A stretch of 64,000 nt of DNA. Source: JABDGM01 sp963738665 (GTDB taxonomy: Bacteria > Planctomycetota > Planctomycetia > Pirellulales > Lacipirellulaceae). The notes under the pieces were generated by a model. It did no database searches. It was given only the letters and a program-made list of their open reading frames with translations, and had not been told where the DNA came from. Where the stretch lies: assembly GCA_963738665.1 (NCBI GenBank), contig CAVTXL010000003.1:620001-684000 (forward strand), read 5' to 3'. Position 1 is the stretch's first letter, and each line of letters opens with the position of its first letter. Below, one piece after another: positions 20,504 through 28,269 of the stretch. The translations under genes were made by a program, and so were the position numbers.

Positions 20504-20550
20504 GCGGCTCCGCGCAAATTCGCAGATGTGCCCCAGTGATTGGATTCCTC

Positions 20551-20599
20551 GCCCTGAAAGGGCCTAATGCGAACGCCCAAGGCAACGCCTTGGGTAACC
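20551..20599. repeat. REP-like element upstream of the RAYT gene
   Basis: Holds GCCCTGAAAGGGC (20551-20563) and CCCAAGGCAACGCCTTGGG (20576-20594), the same two palindrome types as the array downstream of the transposase gene. Confidence 0.75.
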
Positions 20600-20675
20600 A
20601 GGTCATCGAGAATCTGCAAGTCCTGCAAGGGCGGGATACTCGTTGCGACTCCCTTCAAATCGCAGAAGAACACAA

Positions 20676-21128
20676 ATGTCACAATCGCTATCGAACGTAC
20701 TGCTCCACATCGTCTTCGGCACCAAGCATCGCCAACCGTGGCTCGTTGTCGACATCGATGAGGAGCTCAGAAAATACATCGGCGGCATCTGCCGCGACCT
20801 CGGCTGCCCGGCGCACAAGATCGGCTGTGCCGACGACCACATTCACATCTCCTGCTCCCTATCGCGGACGTTGGCCATTGCCAAGCTGATTGAGGAAATT
20901 AAAACAGGCTCGTCAAAATGGATGAAAACCAACGGCCCGGACTTTGCCGATTTCGCCTGGCAAAACGGCTACGGCGCGTTTTCGATCGGCCAATCGCAAT
21001 TGATCGATTTGAAGCGCGATATTGCCAACCAGCGCGACCATCATCGTCGCGTGACATTCCAAGATGAGTTCCGCCAGTTGCTCGTGAAGTATGAGATTGA
21101 ATTCGATGAGCGCTACGTGTGGGATTAG
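20676..21128 (+). CDS. REP-associated tyrosine transposase (RAYT, IS200-like), catalytic Tyr replaced
   Basis: A Y1-transposase-fold protein of 150 residues, starting MSQSLSNVLLHIVFGTKHRQ. The HUH metal-binding motif is intact (CADDHIHISC). Near the C-terminus the family normally reads Y-I-x-N/Q-Q-x-x-HH-R, with the Tyr forming the covalent DNA link; here the segment is LKRDIANQRDHHRRVTFQDE, so Asp stands in the Tyr position, explainable by a T-to-G change in the codon. The end VKYEIEFDERYVWD is canonical. It is flanked on both sides by REP-like palindromes, the expected context for a RAYT. Probably inactive as a transposase unless another Tyr substitutes. Confidence 0.85.
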   Translation: MSQSLSNVLLHIVFGTKHRQPWLVVDIDEELRKYIGGICRDLGCPAHKIGCADDHIHISCSLSRTLAIAKLIEEIKTGSSKWMKTNGPDFADFAWQNGYGAFSIGQSQLIDLKRDIANQRDHHRRVTFQDEFRQLLVKYEIEFDERYVWD

Positions 21129-21145
21129 GCGGCGACGTGTATGCC

Positions 21146-21317
21146 GCCCTTTCAGGGCTTGAGATGTGTCCGGGCGCCGACAACCCAGGGCGATGCCCTG
21201 GGCTACCGCACCGCGGCCTTTCAGGCCTCTCAGACACAATGCGACCAGGACGTGACGGGGGCGGAACGCCATCGCCCTGAAAGGGCAGAATGCGACAGCC
21301 CAGGGCAACGCCCTGGG
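21146..21317. repeat. REP-like palindrome array downstream of the RAYT gene
   Basis: GCCCTTTCAGGGC (21146-21158), CCCAGGGCGATGCCCTGGG (21184-21202), GGCCTTTCAGGCC (21215-21227), GCCCTGAAAGGGC (21274-21286) and CCCAGGGCAACGCCCTGGG (21299-21317) alternate in two orientations, forming an inverted REP cluster (BIME-like). Confidence 0.8.
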
Positions 21318-21673
21318 TAGTAGTAGTAGATCGTCTGCACGTTTTTTGCTAGCCCTGTACGGGAGCGATTATCGAGGCGTCGCGCGGGCAATATTGCCCT
21401 CGCTGCCGGAGACGTAGTTGCGATTTCCAGTTCATGGCAACTTTAACAATAACATCGCAATGCGTAACTGGCCGGCGCCGATTTGTGCCAGCTTGCTATC
21501 GTGTCGGCGCCACTCCGGTTTTCGCGGCCGTCACAATTGGCATGCTTTCTCCTCATCCGCCGCCCCGAAAAATGCCGACTTGCGCAACGCGGGAGTACTG
21601 GCGCATGGCGCGATGATTGATGAGCCGCTCGCGCTCGTCCGTTTTGCTTCACCACATGCCCAGGGAGGGGCCT

Positions 21674-22903
21674 GTGAAACGCAAGCATTCGATTGCCTTG
21701 TTGCTGACGACGCTGCTGGGCAGCGGATGGTTTGTGGCCGATGGGCCCGGGGTGCGGCTGTTGCGGCAAGTGCTGCGTGACGTGGTCGCCGTTCAGCAGC
21801 AAAGCCCCAGCGGCGGGCTTGGGGGCGGCTGGGGCCAAAGCAGCGGGCCGTCGCAATTCCCCAGCGGCAGTGGCAGCCAATTTGGACAATCTGCCGGCCC
21901 GCCTGCACAACAATACGGTGGCGCTGCGTCCACGCCGTACGTTGGCAGCCCTAACCTCTACCCACAGAACCCGTACCCACAAAACCAATACCCACAAAAT
22001 CAATCCGGCCCGTCGCTGCCTGCCATCACTGCCAGCTACCGCGGCCAAGCCGGGCCGAACGCACCCCCCACACCGCTTGAGGGGGGGCCGACGATTCGCA
22101 TTGCGACGTTCAACATTCAAGTATTCGGTGACGCGAAGGCGTCGAAGCCGTACGTCATGTCCACGCTGGCCGCCATCGTGCAGAACTTTCATGTGGTGGC
22201 AATCCAGGAGATCCGCACTCAGGACGATTACTTTATCGACAACTTCCTGCGGAACTACGTCAACCGCGACGGCCGGCAGTATAGCCGCGTCGTAGGGCCG
22301 CGGCTCGGCCGCACGCGGAGCACCGAGCAATATGCGTTTCTCTACGACACGGCCGCGATCGAGCTGAACCCCAGCAGCGTCTACACGGTGAACGACCCGG
22401 ACGATTTGCTCCATCGTGAGCCGCTCGTGGCGCAGTTTCGCACCCGCGCGCCGCCGAACCAGGCGTTCACCTTCACGTTGATCGACATCCACACCGATCC
22501 GGACGAGACGGCCAGCGAGCTGGACACGCTAGGGCAAGTGTATCAGGTCGTGCAGCGGACAGCCGCGGGCGAAGACGACATCATTTTGCTTGGCGATTTG
22601 AACGTGGATGATCAGCACCTGGGGGCCCTGGGCCGGGTGCAAAACGTGCGGCCGATCGTCCGCGGGGTGCCGACGATGGCGACTATGACGACGCAGAACG
22701 ACAACATCATCTTGAACCAGTTGGCGACGACGGAGTTCACCGGCCGCTGGGGCGTGTTCGACGTCGGGCGGATGTTCAACTTATCGCAGGAGCAGGTGCT
22801 GCAGGTCTCCGATCACCTGCCGGTGTGGGCCGAGTTCAGCGCGTACGAAGCGCCGGCGCCAGGCCGCGTAGCCGAACGGCCGTTTGAATATCGTGCGCAG
22901 TAG
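21674..22903 (+). CDS. Secreted endonuclease/exonuclease/phosphatase (EEP, DNase I-like) family protein
   Basis: A metal-dependent phosphodiesterase fold. GTG 21674 is chosen because AGGGAGGGG (21662-21670) is a good ribosome-binding site and the product VKRKHSIALLLTTLLGSGWFV is a signal peptide or anchor. A low-complexity Gly/Ser/Gln/Pro stretch with NPYPQNQYPQN repeats covers about residues 35-120. The EEP domain follows: TFNIQVFG, VVAIQEIR (catalytic Glu), YAFLYD, IDIHTDP, IILLGDLNVDD (metal/active-site DxN) and SDHLPVWAEF (catalytic His). Every key residue is present. Likely periplasmic or extracellular nuclease or phosphatase; the substrate is unknown. Confidence 0.85.
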   Translation: MKRKHSIALLLTTLLGSGWFVADGPGVRLLRQVLRDVVAVQQQSPSGGLGGGWGQSSGPSQFPSGSGSQFGQSAGPPAQQYGGAASTPYVGSPNLYPQNPYPQNQYPQNQSGPSLPAITASYRGQAGPNAPPTPLEGGPTIRIATFNIQVFGDAKASKPYVMSTLAAIVQNFHVVAIQEIRTQDDYFIDNFLRNYVNRDGRQYSRVVGPRLGRTRSTEQYAFLYDTAAIELNPSSVYTVNDPDDLLHREPLVAQFRTRAPPNQAFTFTLIDIHTDPDETASELDTLGQVYQVVQRTAAGEDDIILLGDLNVDDQHLGALGRVQNVRPIVRGVPTMATMTTQNDNIILNQLATTEFTGRWGVFDVGRMFNLSQEQVLQVSDHLPVWAEFSAYEAPAPGRVAERPFEYRAQ

Positions 22904-23258
22904 TTGTCGTCTATCGGCGTGCCTCGCCAACCGCGTTCTGGATTTCTAGCATAACTTTAATACCCCATCCATGCGTCCTATCGCAACAATCAAAAAAAGC
23001 AATCAGGCCGCCAACACTAATAATGGATAAACACGTGCGCTGGTTCGCGGCCTGGGCGGCAAACGGCTGCTTTCAGCCGGGGTGGAACACCCCTTCGCAG
23101 TGTTGTATTATGTATGGCGTGATCGCCCCTGTATGCGGCCGTGGCCGCAAGCTCGCAAGCCGGTTCTCTTCGGCCAGGCGCGGCAGCAGATCGCACGCTT
23201 CCGATTTTTTTGCTTGAAATCGGTCACCCGTTCTGCTAGATTGCTTTCAACACTCAGG
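22904..23258. other. Gap before the phage-like module: no gene recognised
   Basis: About 355 nt. It contains a 7-bp inverted pair GCTAGAT (23234-23240) / ATCTAGC (23263-23269) that reaches into the leader element starting at 23259. Otherwise nothing is supported. Confidence 0.5.
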
Positions 23259-23336
23259 CGGTATCTAGCGGGGGTCGCAAGCGACTATCCAAAGAGCCCG
23301 AGGTTGGACCATTCGGTCCGGCCTCGGGCTTTTTTT
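23259..23336 (+). ncRNA. Leader RNA element A with rho-independent terminator
   Basis: CGGTATC (23259-23265), a GGTCGC/GCGAC hairpin (23273-23285), CTATC, then GAGCCC running into a 16-bp stem (23295-23310 with 23315-23330, loop ATTC) followed by seven T. The same order of blocks occurs at 31770-31847. The terminator lies 47 nt before the start of the YiiX-like gene, suggesting attenuation or antitermination. It is not a known RNA family as far as I can tell. Confidence 0.6.
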
Positions 23337-23382
23337 GTTGGTCGCTCGCTACCGCTCGCGCGACAGGAGAAGAAACAGAGCG

Positions 23383-23961
23383 ATGGGGGCAGCCGAATCG
23401 ACACGTTTTGTCTCGCTGGCCGATGCGCGGCGATCGATCTGCGACGGCGATTTATTGCTGTTTCGCCGGCGGAGCTTGATTTCGATCGCCGGGCGGGGCG
23501 TGCATTCGCATGCGGCCAAGGCGGCCTGGTGGGGCGATGAGCTGTTTTGTCTGGAGGTCCGCGAGTGGCATGGCGGACGGGCCGTCACTCTTGAAAGCCA
23601 GGTCCGCCGGCGGCCCGGCTCAATCGATCTTTACCGCACAAACCCGGAAAACCGGTGGCCGGAGTACGACCCGGCGCGATCGACCATGTTGATGCGGCGC
23701 CTGGCCGGCTGCGATTACGGTTACGCCGGCGTGCTGGTCGCCGCGATGCTCCACCTGCCGCTGGTGCGGATGGCGGTGCGGGCGGATGTCGAAGACGGCG
23801 CGACCCGTCGCCGGCCGCCGTTTTGCAGCCAGGCCTGCGCGATGGTCGACCGCCTGGGCGGCGGCGTCGACCCCGTGCCCCACCTGGCTGACCGGCTGAC
23901 CGAGCCGGCCGATTTGGCGCGAAGTCCATTTTACAAGTACGAGCTGACACTAGTGCTGTGA
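23383..23961 (+). CDS. Permuted papain-fold (YiiX/NlpC-P60-like) peptidase
   Basis: 193 residues starting MGAAESTRFVSLADARRS, with an AGGAGA ribosome-binding site. The family pattern is recognisable: 'GDLLLFRRRSLIS' then GVHSHAAKAAW with the active-site His first, and PPFCSQACAMVDRLG with the Cys late, the circularly permuted order of YiiX/YaeF-type NlpC/P60 enzymes. No signal peptide. As first gene after a terminator-bearing leader and head of the phage-like operon, a role in peptidoglycan or protein cleavage during phage entry or lysis is inferred. Assignment rests on motifs, with no close relative recognised. Confidence 0.6.
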   Translation: MGAAESTRFVSLADARRSICDGDLLLFRRRSLISIAGRGVHSHAAKAAWWGDELFCLEVREWHGGRAVTLESQVRRRPGSIDLYRTNPENRWPEYDPARSTMLMRRLAGCDYGYAGVLVAAMLHLPLVRMAVRADVEDGATRRRPPFCSQACAMVDRLGGGVDPVPHLADRLTEPADLARSPFYKYELTLVL

Positions 23962-23983
23962 TGAGAAGAGCCGAGGTTGAGAG

Positions 23984-25411
23984 ATGAAAGTCAAGAGTCA
24001 AGAGCTGAGAGTCAGGAGCCGGAAAACATGGCAACGTGCGCTGGTTCTAGTGGCATCGCTGCTTTGCGCCGCAGGCGTGCGCGGGCAGTGCTATATCGAT
24101 CCAATCAGCGGGCAGCGGGTGTGCCCGCTCAATCAGCAGCAATTTTATGTGCCGGCCCGTCCGGCTGTTGACACTCGACTCTTGACTCTCGACTCTGCCG
24201 CCTTCTGCCGCATTACGGTCGGCGATGGCACGGCTGGCAGCGGCACGCTCATTTCGCGAAGTGCCAAGGCCGGCCTCGTCTTGACGTGCTCGCATCTGTT
24301 CGACACGTCGACGGCGAACATCGTCGTTGCGTTTCCGAATGGCCAGCGACTGGCGGGTTACATCGTCGAGCGCGATCGGGCGAACGATTTGACGGCGCTG
24401 GTGATCGCGCGGCCGGATGTGGCACCGATTGCGGTCGCCGAGGGCGACGCGGCGGGAACTGTTGCGGCGTGCGGCTTTGGGCCGAACGGCCAATTTCGCG
24501 CGGTGAGCGGCACCGTGGTCGGTCAGGCGACGGCGGCCAGAGCGAGCAGCCCGTCGCTGGTGATGAGCGGCGCCGTGCGGCCGGGCGACAGCGGCGGCGG
24601 CGTGCTGAACGCGGCCGGGCGGCTGGTGGGCGTGATCTGGGGCCAGCGCGACGGCATGACCTACGCCACGTGCGGCCGGCCACTGCGAGCGCTGGTCGAT
24701 CGCGTGCTGGGCAGGCAGCCGGGAGCAGGGAGCACGGAGGGGGGAGCAGGAGCCGCCCAGCCGGGAGCGGGGAGCACGGATAGAGGAGTGAATACACCAA
24801 CTTCAAATCAATCACCTCAGATGGACTGGCCGACTTGGGCCACTGATATCGAGGAGCGGATTCGAGCGCTCGATGCTGCCAAGCAAGACAAGGGCGACTA
24901 CTTGCAGCGGGGCGACTTGCCGGATACGTCGCAGTTCGCCCGCCGCGACGAGCTCGACGGCGGACTGGCCAGCGTGCAGGGACGGTTTGATTCAATTCTG
25001 CACAGCGTGGAAGTGGTGCGGCAACGGGTCGACGGCGTGTCGCTCGGCCAGGGCGGTTTCTTCAGCGGCCTGTCGATTGGCAAGCTGCTCGTCGGTGCGC
25101 TCGGCTTGAGTGGCCCGCTGGCGGCGGCCGTGATGGTCGCGGGCGGGCTCATCGGCCTGCGGCGGGGCCAGCGCGGTGCGATGTCAAATCGCCGGCCGGC
25201 CGCGGCCGAGGTTCGACCTGTGGCCGTGGATTCGCCGCCGCCGCCGCAACAAAGCGTGCCAGAAACGCATTACGTATCGTACGAAACCGATTCGTTCGCC
25301 AAAGCCCACCAATGGGCCTGCGAACAAGTCGCCCGGAAATATCCCGGCGCAACCGAACTACTGCACGCCCAAGACTCACTGATAAAGCAACACTTGGCCG
25401 CAAGAAAATAA
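23984..25411 (+). CDS. Membrane-anchored trypsin-like serine protease with C-terminal coiled coil and helix
   Basis: A signal peptide (RALVLVASLLCAAGVRGQC) leads to a chymotrypsin-fold domain with a complete triad: His in LVLTCSHLFD, Asp in RANDLTALVI, and Ser in RPGDSGGGVLN. After the domain comes a Gly/Ala linker, a helical segment (WATDIEERIRALDAAKQDK...), a hydrophobic helix pair (FSGLSIGKLLVGALGL...VMVAGGLIGL) and a charged tail. Two stretches of the coding sequence, at 24165-24198 and 24715-24790, are low-complexity repeats like those in neighbouring gaps, and the 5' end overlaps a third at 23985-24015, so the N-terminal 10 residues may not be original. Why a phage-like operon carries an envelope protease is unclear. 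Confidence 0.7.
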   Translation: MKVKSQELRVRSRKTWQRALVLVASLLCAAGVRGQCYIDPISGQRVCPLNQQQFYVPARPAVDTRLLTLDSAAFCRITVGDGTAGSGTLISRSAKAGLVLTCSHLFDTSTANIVVAFPNGQRLAGYIVERDRANDLTALVIARPDVAPIAVAEGDAAGTVAACGFGPNGQFRAVSGTVVGQATAARASSPSLVMSGAVRPGDSGGGVLNAAGRLVGVIWGQRDGMTYATCGRPLRALVDRVLGRQPGAGSTEGGAGAAQPGAGSTDRGVNTPTSNQSPQMDWPTWATDIEERIRALDAAKQDKGDYLQRGDLPDTSQFARRDELDGGLASVQGRFDSILHSVEVVRQRVDGVSLGQGGFFSGLSIGKLLVGALGLSGPLAAAVMVAGGLIGLRRGQRGAMSNRRPAAAEVRPVAVDSPPPPQQSVPETHYVSYETDSFAKAHQWACEQVARKYPGATELLHAQDSLIKQHLAARK

Positions 25412-25446
25412 CTGGCACCTGACACCTAACCCAAGGGAGCACACTC

Positions 25447-26292
25447 ATGCCTGTCACCAACACCGATGCCGTGCTGCACTACGACGTGGGCGAATTTGGC
25501 CAGGCCGGCTATGCCGTGCCGAACTGGTCGGACGACGTGGGCAGCCTCAACCCGCAGATTCTCGACTGGACGTACCTCGTCGGGCGCAATTTGTTTCACA
25601 TCATGCACCATGAGGACGCCGACCTGCGGATTCCGCCGTCGATCAATACGGTGAAGCGAATCCACAAGCTGTACCTGCGGGCGGCCAACATCCTGGCCGG
25701 CCGCGCCGTGCCGCCCGGCGTAAACAACATGGAAGTGATCCATGCCCGGCCGGGCGGCGAGGTGTTTCGCGTTTTCCCGGTGCCGTTTTTCCTGGTGCGG
25801 AATCCGTTCATGCGCCGCTGGGCGGAGCTGATTTTGATGTCGCTGGCCGAGGCGATGCAGCACACCGAGAACCGCAAGAGCTTGGAAATCTCGACAATGT
25901 TCGCCGGGCAGGTGGGCCAATACATCAAGCGCGTGTACACGAACATGGCGATCGAGCTGTTCGGCAAGGCGCGCGAAGTGGCCGACGCCGAGGGCTTCGC
26001 TTTGACCGACGCCGATTTCACCGCCTACAATCCGGCCGACTTTTTCACGCAGACCGAAATGATCGATAGCGTGCCGCGGCTGGATCGCGTGTTTACGGAA
26101 GATCGGCTGGCCGTGCTGGCCGAGGGGCTGCCGGTTACCGAGCTGCCCGAGCTGCAGCCGTGGCCGACGAATTTGACGTCGTATTACGCGGCCACGCGAA
26201 CGGACGCCACGATTGGCGGCGGGACGAGCGCGGCGGCAAGTAGTGGTGGGTCCACGGCAGCGCCGGTGATTCCGCCGCCGCCGGGGCCGTGA
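25447..26292 (+). CDS. Unknown conserved-looking protein in the phage-like module
   Basis: 281 residues after a good AAGGGAG ribosome-binding site, starting MPVTNTDAVLHYDVGEFG. It has no signal peptide or membrane helix and is mixed helical, with Trp- and aromatic-rich patches (WTYLVGRNLFHIMHHEDADL) and a disordered Gly/Ser/Pro tail (residues ~258-281). Clean coding over its full length with no frameshift. I do not recognise a family. The position between the protease and the small membrane gene suggests an accessory or structural phage-like function. Confidence 0.6.
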   Translation: MPVTNTDAVLHYDVGEFGQAGYAVPNWSDDVGSLNPQILDWTYLVGRNLFHIMHHEDADLRIPPSINTVKRIHKLYLRAANILAGRAVPPGVNNMEVIHARPGGEVFRVFPVPFFLVRNPFMRRWAELILMSLAEAMQHTENRKSLEISTMFAGQVGQYIKRVYTNMAIELFGKAREVADAEGFALTDADFTAYNPADFFTQTEMIDSVPRLDRVFTEDRLAVLAEGLPVTELPELQPWPTNLTSYYAATRTDATIGGGTSAAASSGGSTAAPVIPPPPGP

Positions 26293-26300
26293 GAGAAGAA

Positions 26301-26450
26301 GGTGTCAGGTGTCGGGTGTCGGGCGTGAGGGAAGAAAACCGTAAACCCTGTTGCGGCCCGGCACCTAACTTCCTGACACCTGAAAGCTGACGCTTATCTT
26401 CCGTCTGACATCTGACATCTGACATCTGACACCTGACACGTGACACCTAA
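26301..26450. repeat. Imperfect inverted low-complexity repeat of GTGTCAGGT type
   Basis: Arm one (26301-26325) is made of GTGTCAGGT/GTGTCGGG units; arm two (26361-26450) is made of CCTGACACC and CTGACAT units, the complement. The transcript would form a long imperfect hairpin with internal 7-9 nt period. Confidence 0.65.
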
Positions 26451-26453
26451 TCG

Positions 26454-27010
26454 ATGGACTGGCCAGTAGCAACGTTGTTGTTGGGAACGCTCGCGACGGT
26501 CGCCGTCGCGGTGCTTCGCCTACTGCCGCGGCGGGCTGGCGAGATCGGCAACGGGCGCATTTATGCGCGGGCGACCGACATGGCCGAGATTCGGCGCGAT
26601 TGGCGTCGCTGGAGCAGGCGCATCACGTGCTGAGGGCCGAGATCCGCGCGGACATGAAGGAGCTGCAAGGCGGCGATTCGAGAAGTGCTTCAGCAGAATG
26701 GTTAAAAGCGTTCGCAAAACAGGCTGGGAGGGCGAAGCTCCTGGTGAGCCGTGGCGGCCAAATGTTCGGCTCAGCGGGAGCCTCGCCCTCTCGGATGACT
26801 AATGACGGACTCAAGAAGATGCGTGACGACCAACGAGAGACGCGGGTATCGAAGATGCGCACGGCTCGGCGGGAGCCTGGCCCTCGCGCGGCGAGAACGG
26901 TGCCGGAGATTTATGAAGTGGTGATTGAGTGCCGCCACGAGGCGGAGCAGCGGGCGGTGTACGAAAGGATGTGCGGGGAGGGGTTTCGGTGCCGCGTGAT
27001 GACGTTGTAA
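26454..27010 (+). CDS. Small membrane/coiled-coil protein, frameshifted, with repeat invasions
   Basis: Starts MDWPVATLLLGTLATVAVAVLRLL (one N-terminal helix). One T missing near 26603 turns MAEIRRDLASLEQAHHVLRAEIRADMKEL into another frame; restored, a heptad-like coiled coil follows the helix, as in holin- or spanin-like phage proteins. The middle (26725-26890) is made of dispersed-repeat sequence (GGCTCAGCGGGAGCCTCGCCC-type). The end, from EIYEVVIECRHEAEQRAVYERM to CRVMTL, again looks like a conserved small domain. These could be two short genes merged by the repeats. The function is inferred only from topology. Confidence 0.5.
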
Positions 27011-27017
27011 GCAATGG

Positions 27018-27087
27018 GATAGTTGTTAGTGGATAGTGGATAGCTGTAATTAATTTCAGATCAAACAACTATCAACTAACGACTATC
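27018..27087. repeat. Imperfect inverted repeat of GATAGTTGTTAGT type
   Basis: GATAGTTGTTAGTGGATAG (27018-27036) faces CAACTATCAACTAACGACTATC (27066-27087), its near-complement, across a 29-nt spacer. Confidence 0.6.
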
Positions 27088-27126
27088 GATGAACTACATC
27101 CAACATGTACGTAACCAGCTAGAGCC

Positions 27127-28266
27127 ATGCCTAACATCGAAGTAACAGTCACTTGTCCGATTGAAGATTCGTTTCGCGTGCAGCAGGTGGCGGGGATGTT
27201 TGACCTGCCACGGGCGGCGCAGTCGACGGAACGTTTTGAAGTCGACGTGCCCAGCATACGCGAGAATTGGCAAATTGGATTGATTGTGGGGCCATCGGGG
27301 AGCGGCAAAAGCACGGTGGCCAGCCGGGCGTTTGGTGACCGGATCTATGCGGGGGCTGCCTGGCCAAGCAGGCGCGCGGTGGTGGACTCGTTTGAGGATC
27401 TTTCTATCCGACAGGTGATCGAGCTGTTTACGGCTGTTGGCTTCAACTCGCCGCCGTCGTGGCTTAAGCCGTATGAGGTGTTGAGTGGTGGGGAGCGATT
27501 TCGGTGTGATTTGGCGCGGGCGTTGGCAGGAGCGAGGAGTGAGGAGCGAGGAGCGAGTGGTCGAAACTCGATCCTCAATCCTAGATCCTCGCCGCTCGTT
27601 GTCTTCGATGAATTCACGAGCGTGGTCGATCGCACCGTGGCCAAAGTGTGTTCGGCGGCGATTGCCAAGGGGATTCGCCGGGGGAGCGTTCCGTGCCGCT
27701 TCGTGGCGGTGACGTGTCACTACGACGTGGCGGATTGGCTGGAACCGGATTGGGTGGTGGATATGTCAACGTGCGAGCTCACACGGAGGAGTCTTTTATG
27801 GGCAAACCCGCGCTGGCGACGACCGCCGATCGAGTTGGAAATCCACCGCTGCGACCTGGCAGCGTGGCAGTTGTTTAAGCGTCATCACTATCTGAGCGGA
27901 GAACTCCCGCCGGGGGTGCGTTGTTATTTGACGACGTGGGAGGGCAATCCGGTGAATTTCTGCGCCACGGCGGCGGTGATTGGCAAGCGGAATCATCGCC
28001 GATTTGCGCGGATCGTGACGCTGCCGGATTTCCAGGGGATTGGGATCGGCATGCGGGCGGTGGCTGCGATTGCCGAGCTGCACCGTGCGGAGGGTCATCG
28101 CATCAACGTCACGAGCAGCCATCCGGCGCTGGTGAGGCACTGCGAGCGGTCGCCGCTGTGGCGACTGGTGCGACTGAGGAAATGGGTCCGGCCGCAGAGC
28201 AGCAGGAACTTTCCCAAGTACCGCGCGCGCGCCGGCCGGTGGTTTCGTTTGAATATCGGGGGATGA
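27127..28266 (+). CDS. COG2401-type ABC ATPase fused to a GNAT-like acetyltransferase domain
   Basis: The N-terminal ABC-type nucleotide-binding domain has Walker A GPSGSGKST (~residue 59), signature LSGGERFR (~120), Walker B VVFDEFTS and the switch His in AVTCHYDV. The C-terminal half (from ~230) resembles GNAT folds: HHYLSGELPPGVRCYL, IVTLPDFQGIGIGMRAVAA (the acetyl-CoA R/Q-x-x-G-x-G/A-like loop) and TSSHPALVRHCERSP. No membrane partner is nearby. The arrangement fits the 'ABC ATPase with predicted acetyltransferase' family seen in phages and archaea. A low-complexity inverted repeat (27523-27600) is inserted in frame between signature and Walker B. It overlaps or abuts the terminase gene by a few bases, so the two are probably co-translated. 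Confidence 0.75.
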   Translation: MPNIEVTVTCPIEDSFRVQQVAGMFDLPRAAQSTERFEVDVPSIRENWQIGLIVGPSGSGKSTVASRAFGDRIYAGAAWPSRRAVVDSFEDLSIRQVIELFTAVGFNSPPSWLKPYEVLSGGERFRCDLARALAGARSEERGASGRNSILNPRSSPLVVFDEFTSVVDRTVAKVCSAAIAKGIRRGSVPCRFVAVTCHYDVADWLEPDWVVDMSTCELTRRSLLWANPRWRRPPIELEIHRCDLAAWQLFKRHHYLSGELPPGVRCYLTTWEGNPVNFCATAAVIGKRNHRRFARIVTLPDFQGIGIGMRAVAAIAELHRAEGHRINVTSSHPALVRHCERSPLWRLVRLRKWVRPQSSRNFPKYRARAGRWFRLNIGG

Positions 28267-28269
28267 ACG

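Noticed and set aside
21475..21512. GGCGCCGA/TCGGCGCC inverted repeat as a terminator
   Set aside because: The arms are only 8 bp, the loop is over 20 nt and there is no T-run.
23023..23217. 64-codon open frame before the phage-like module
   Set aside because: Composition and overlap with other frames give no support; it lies in the gap before the leader element.
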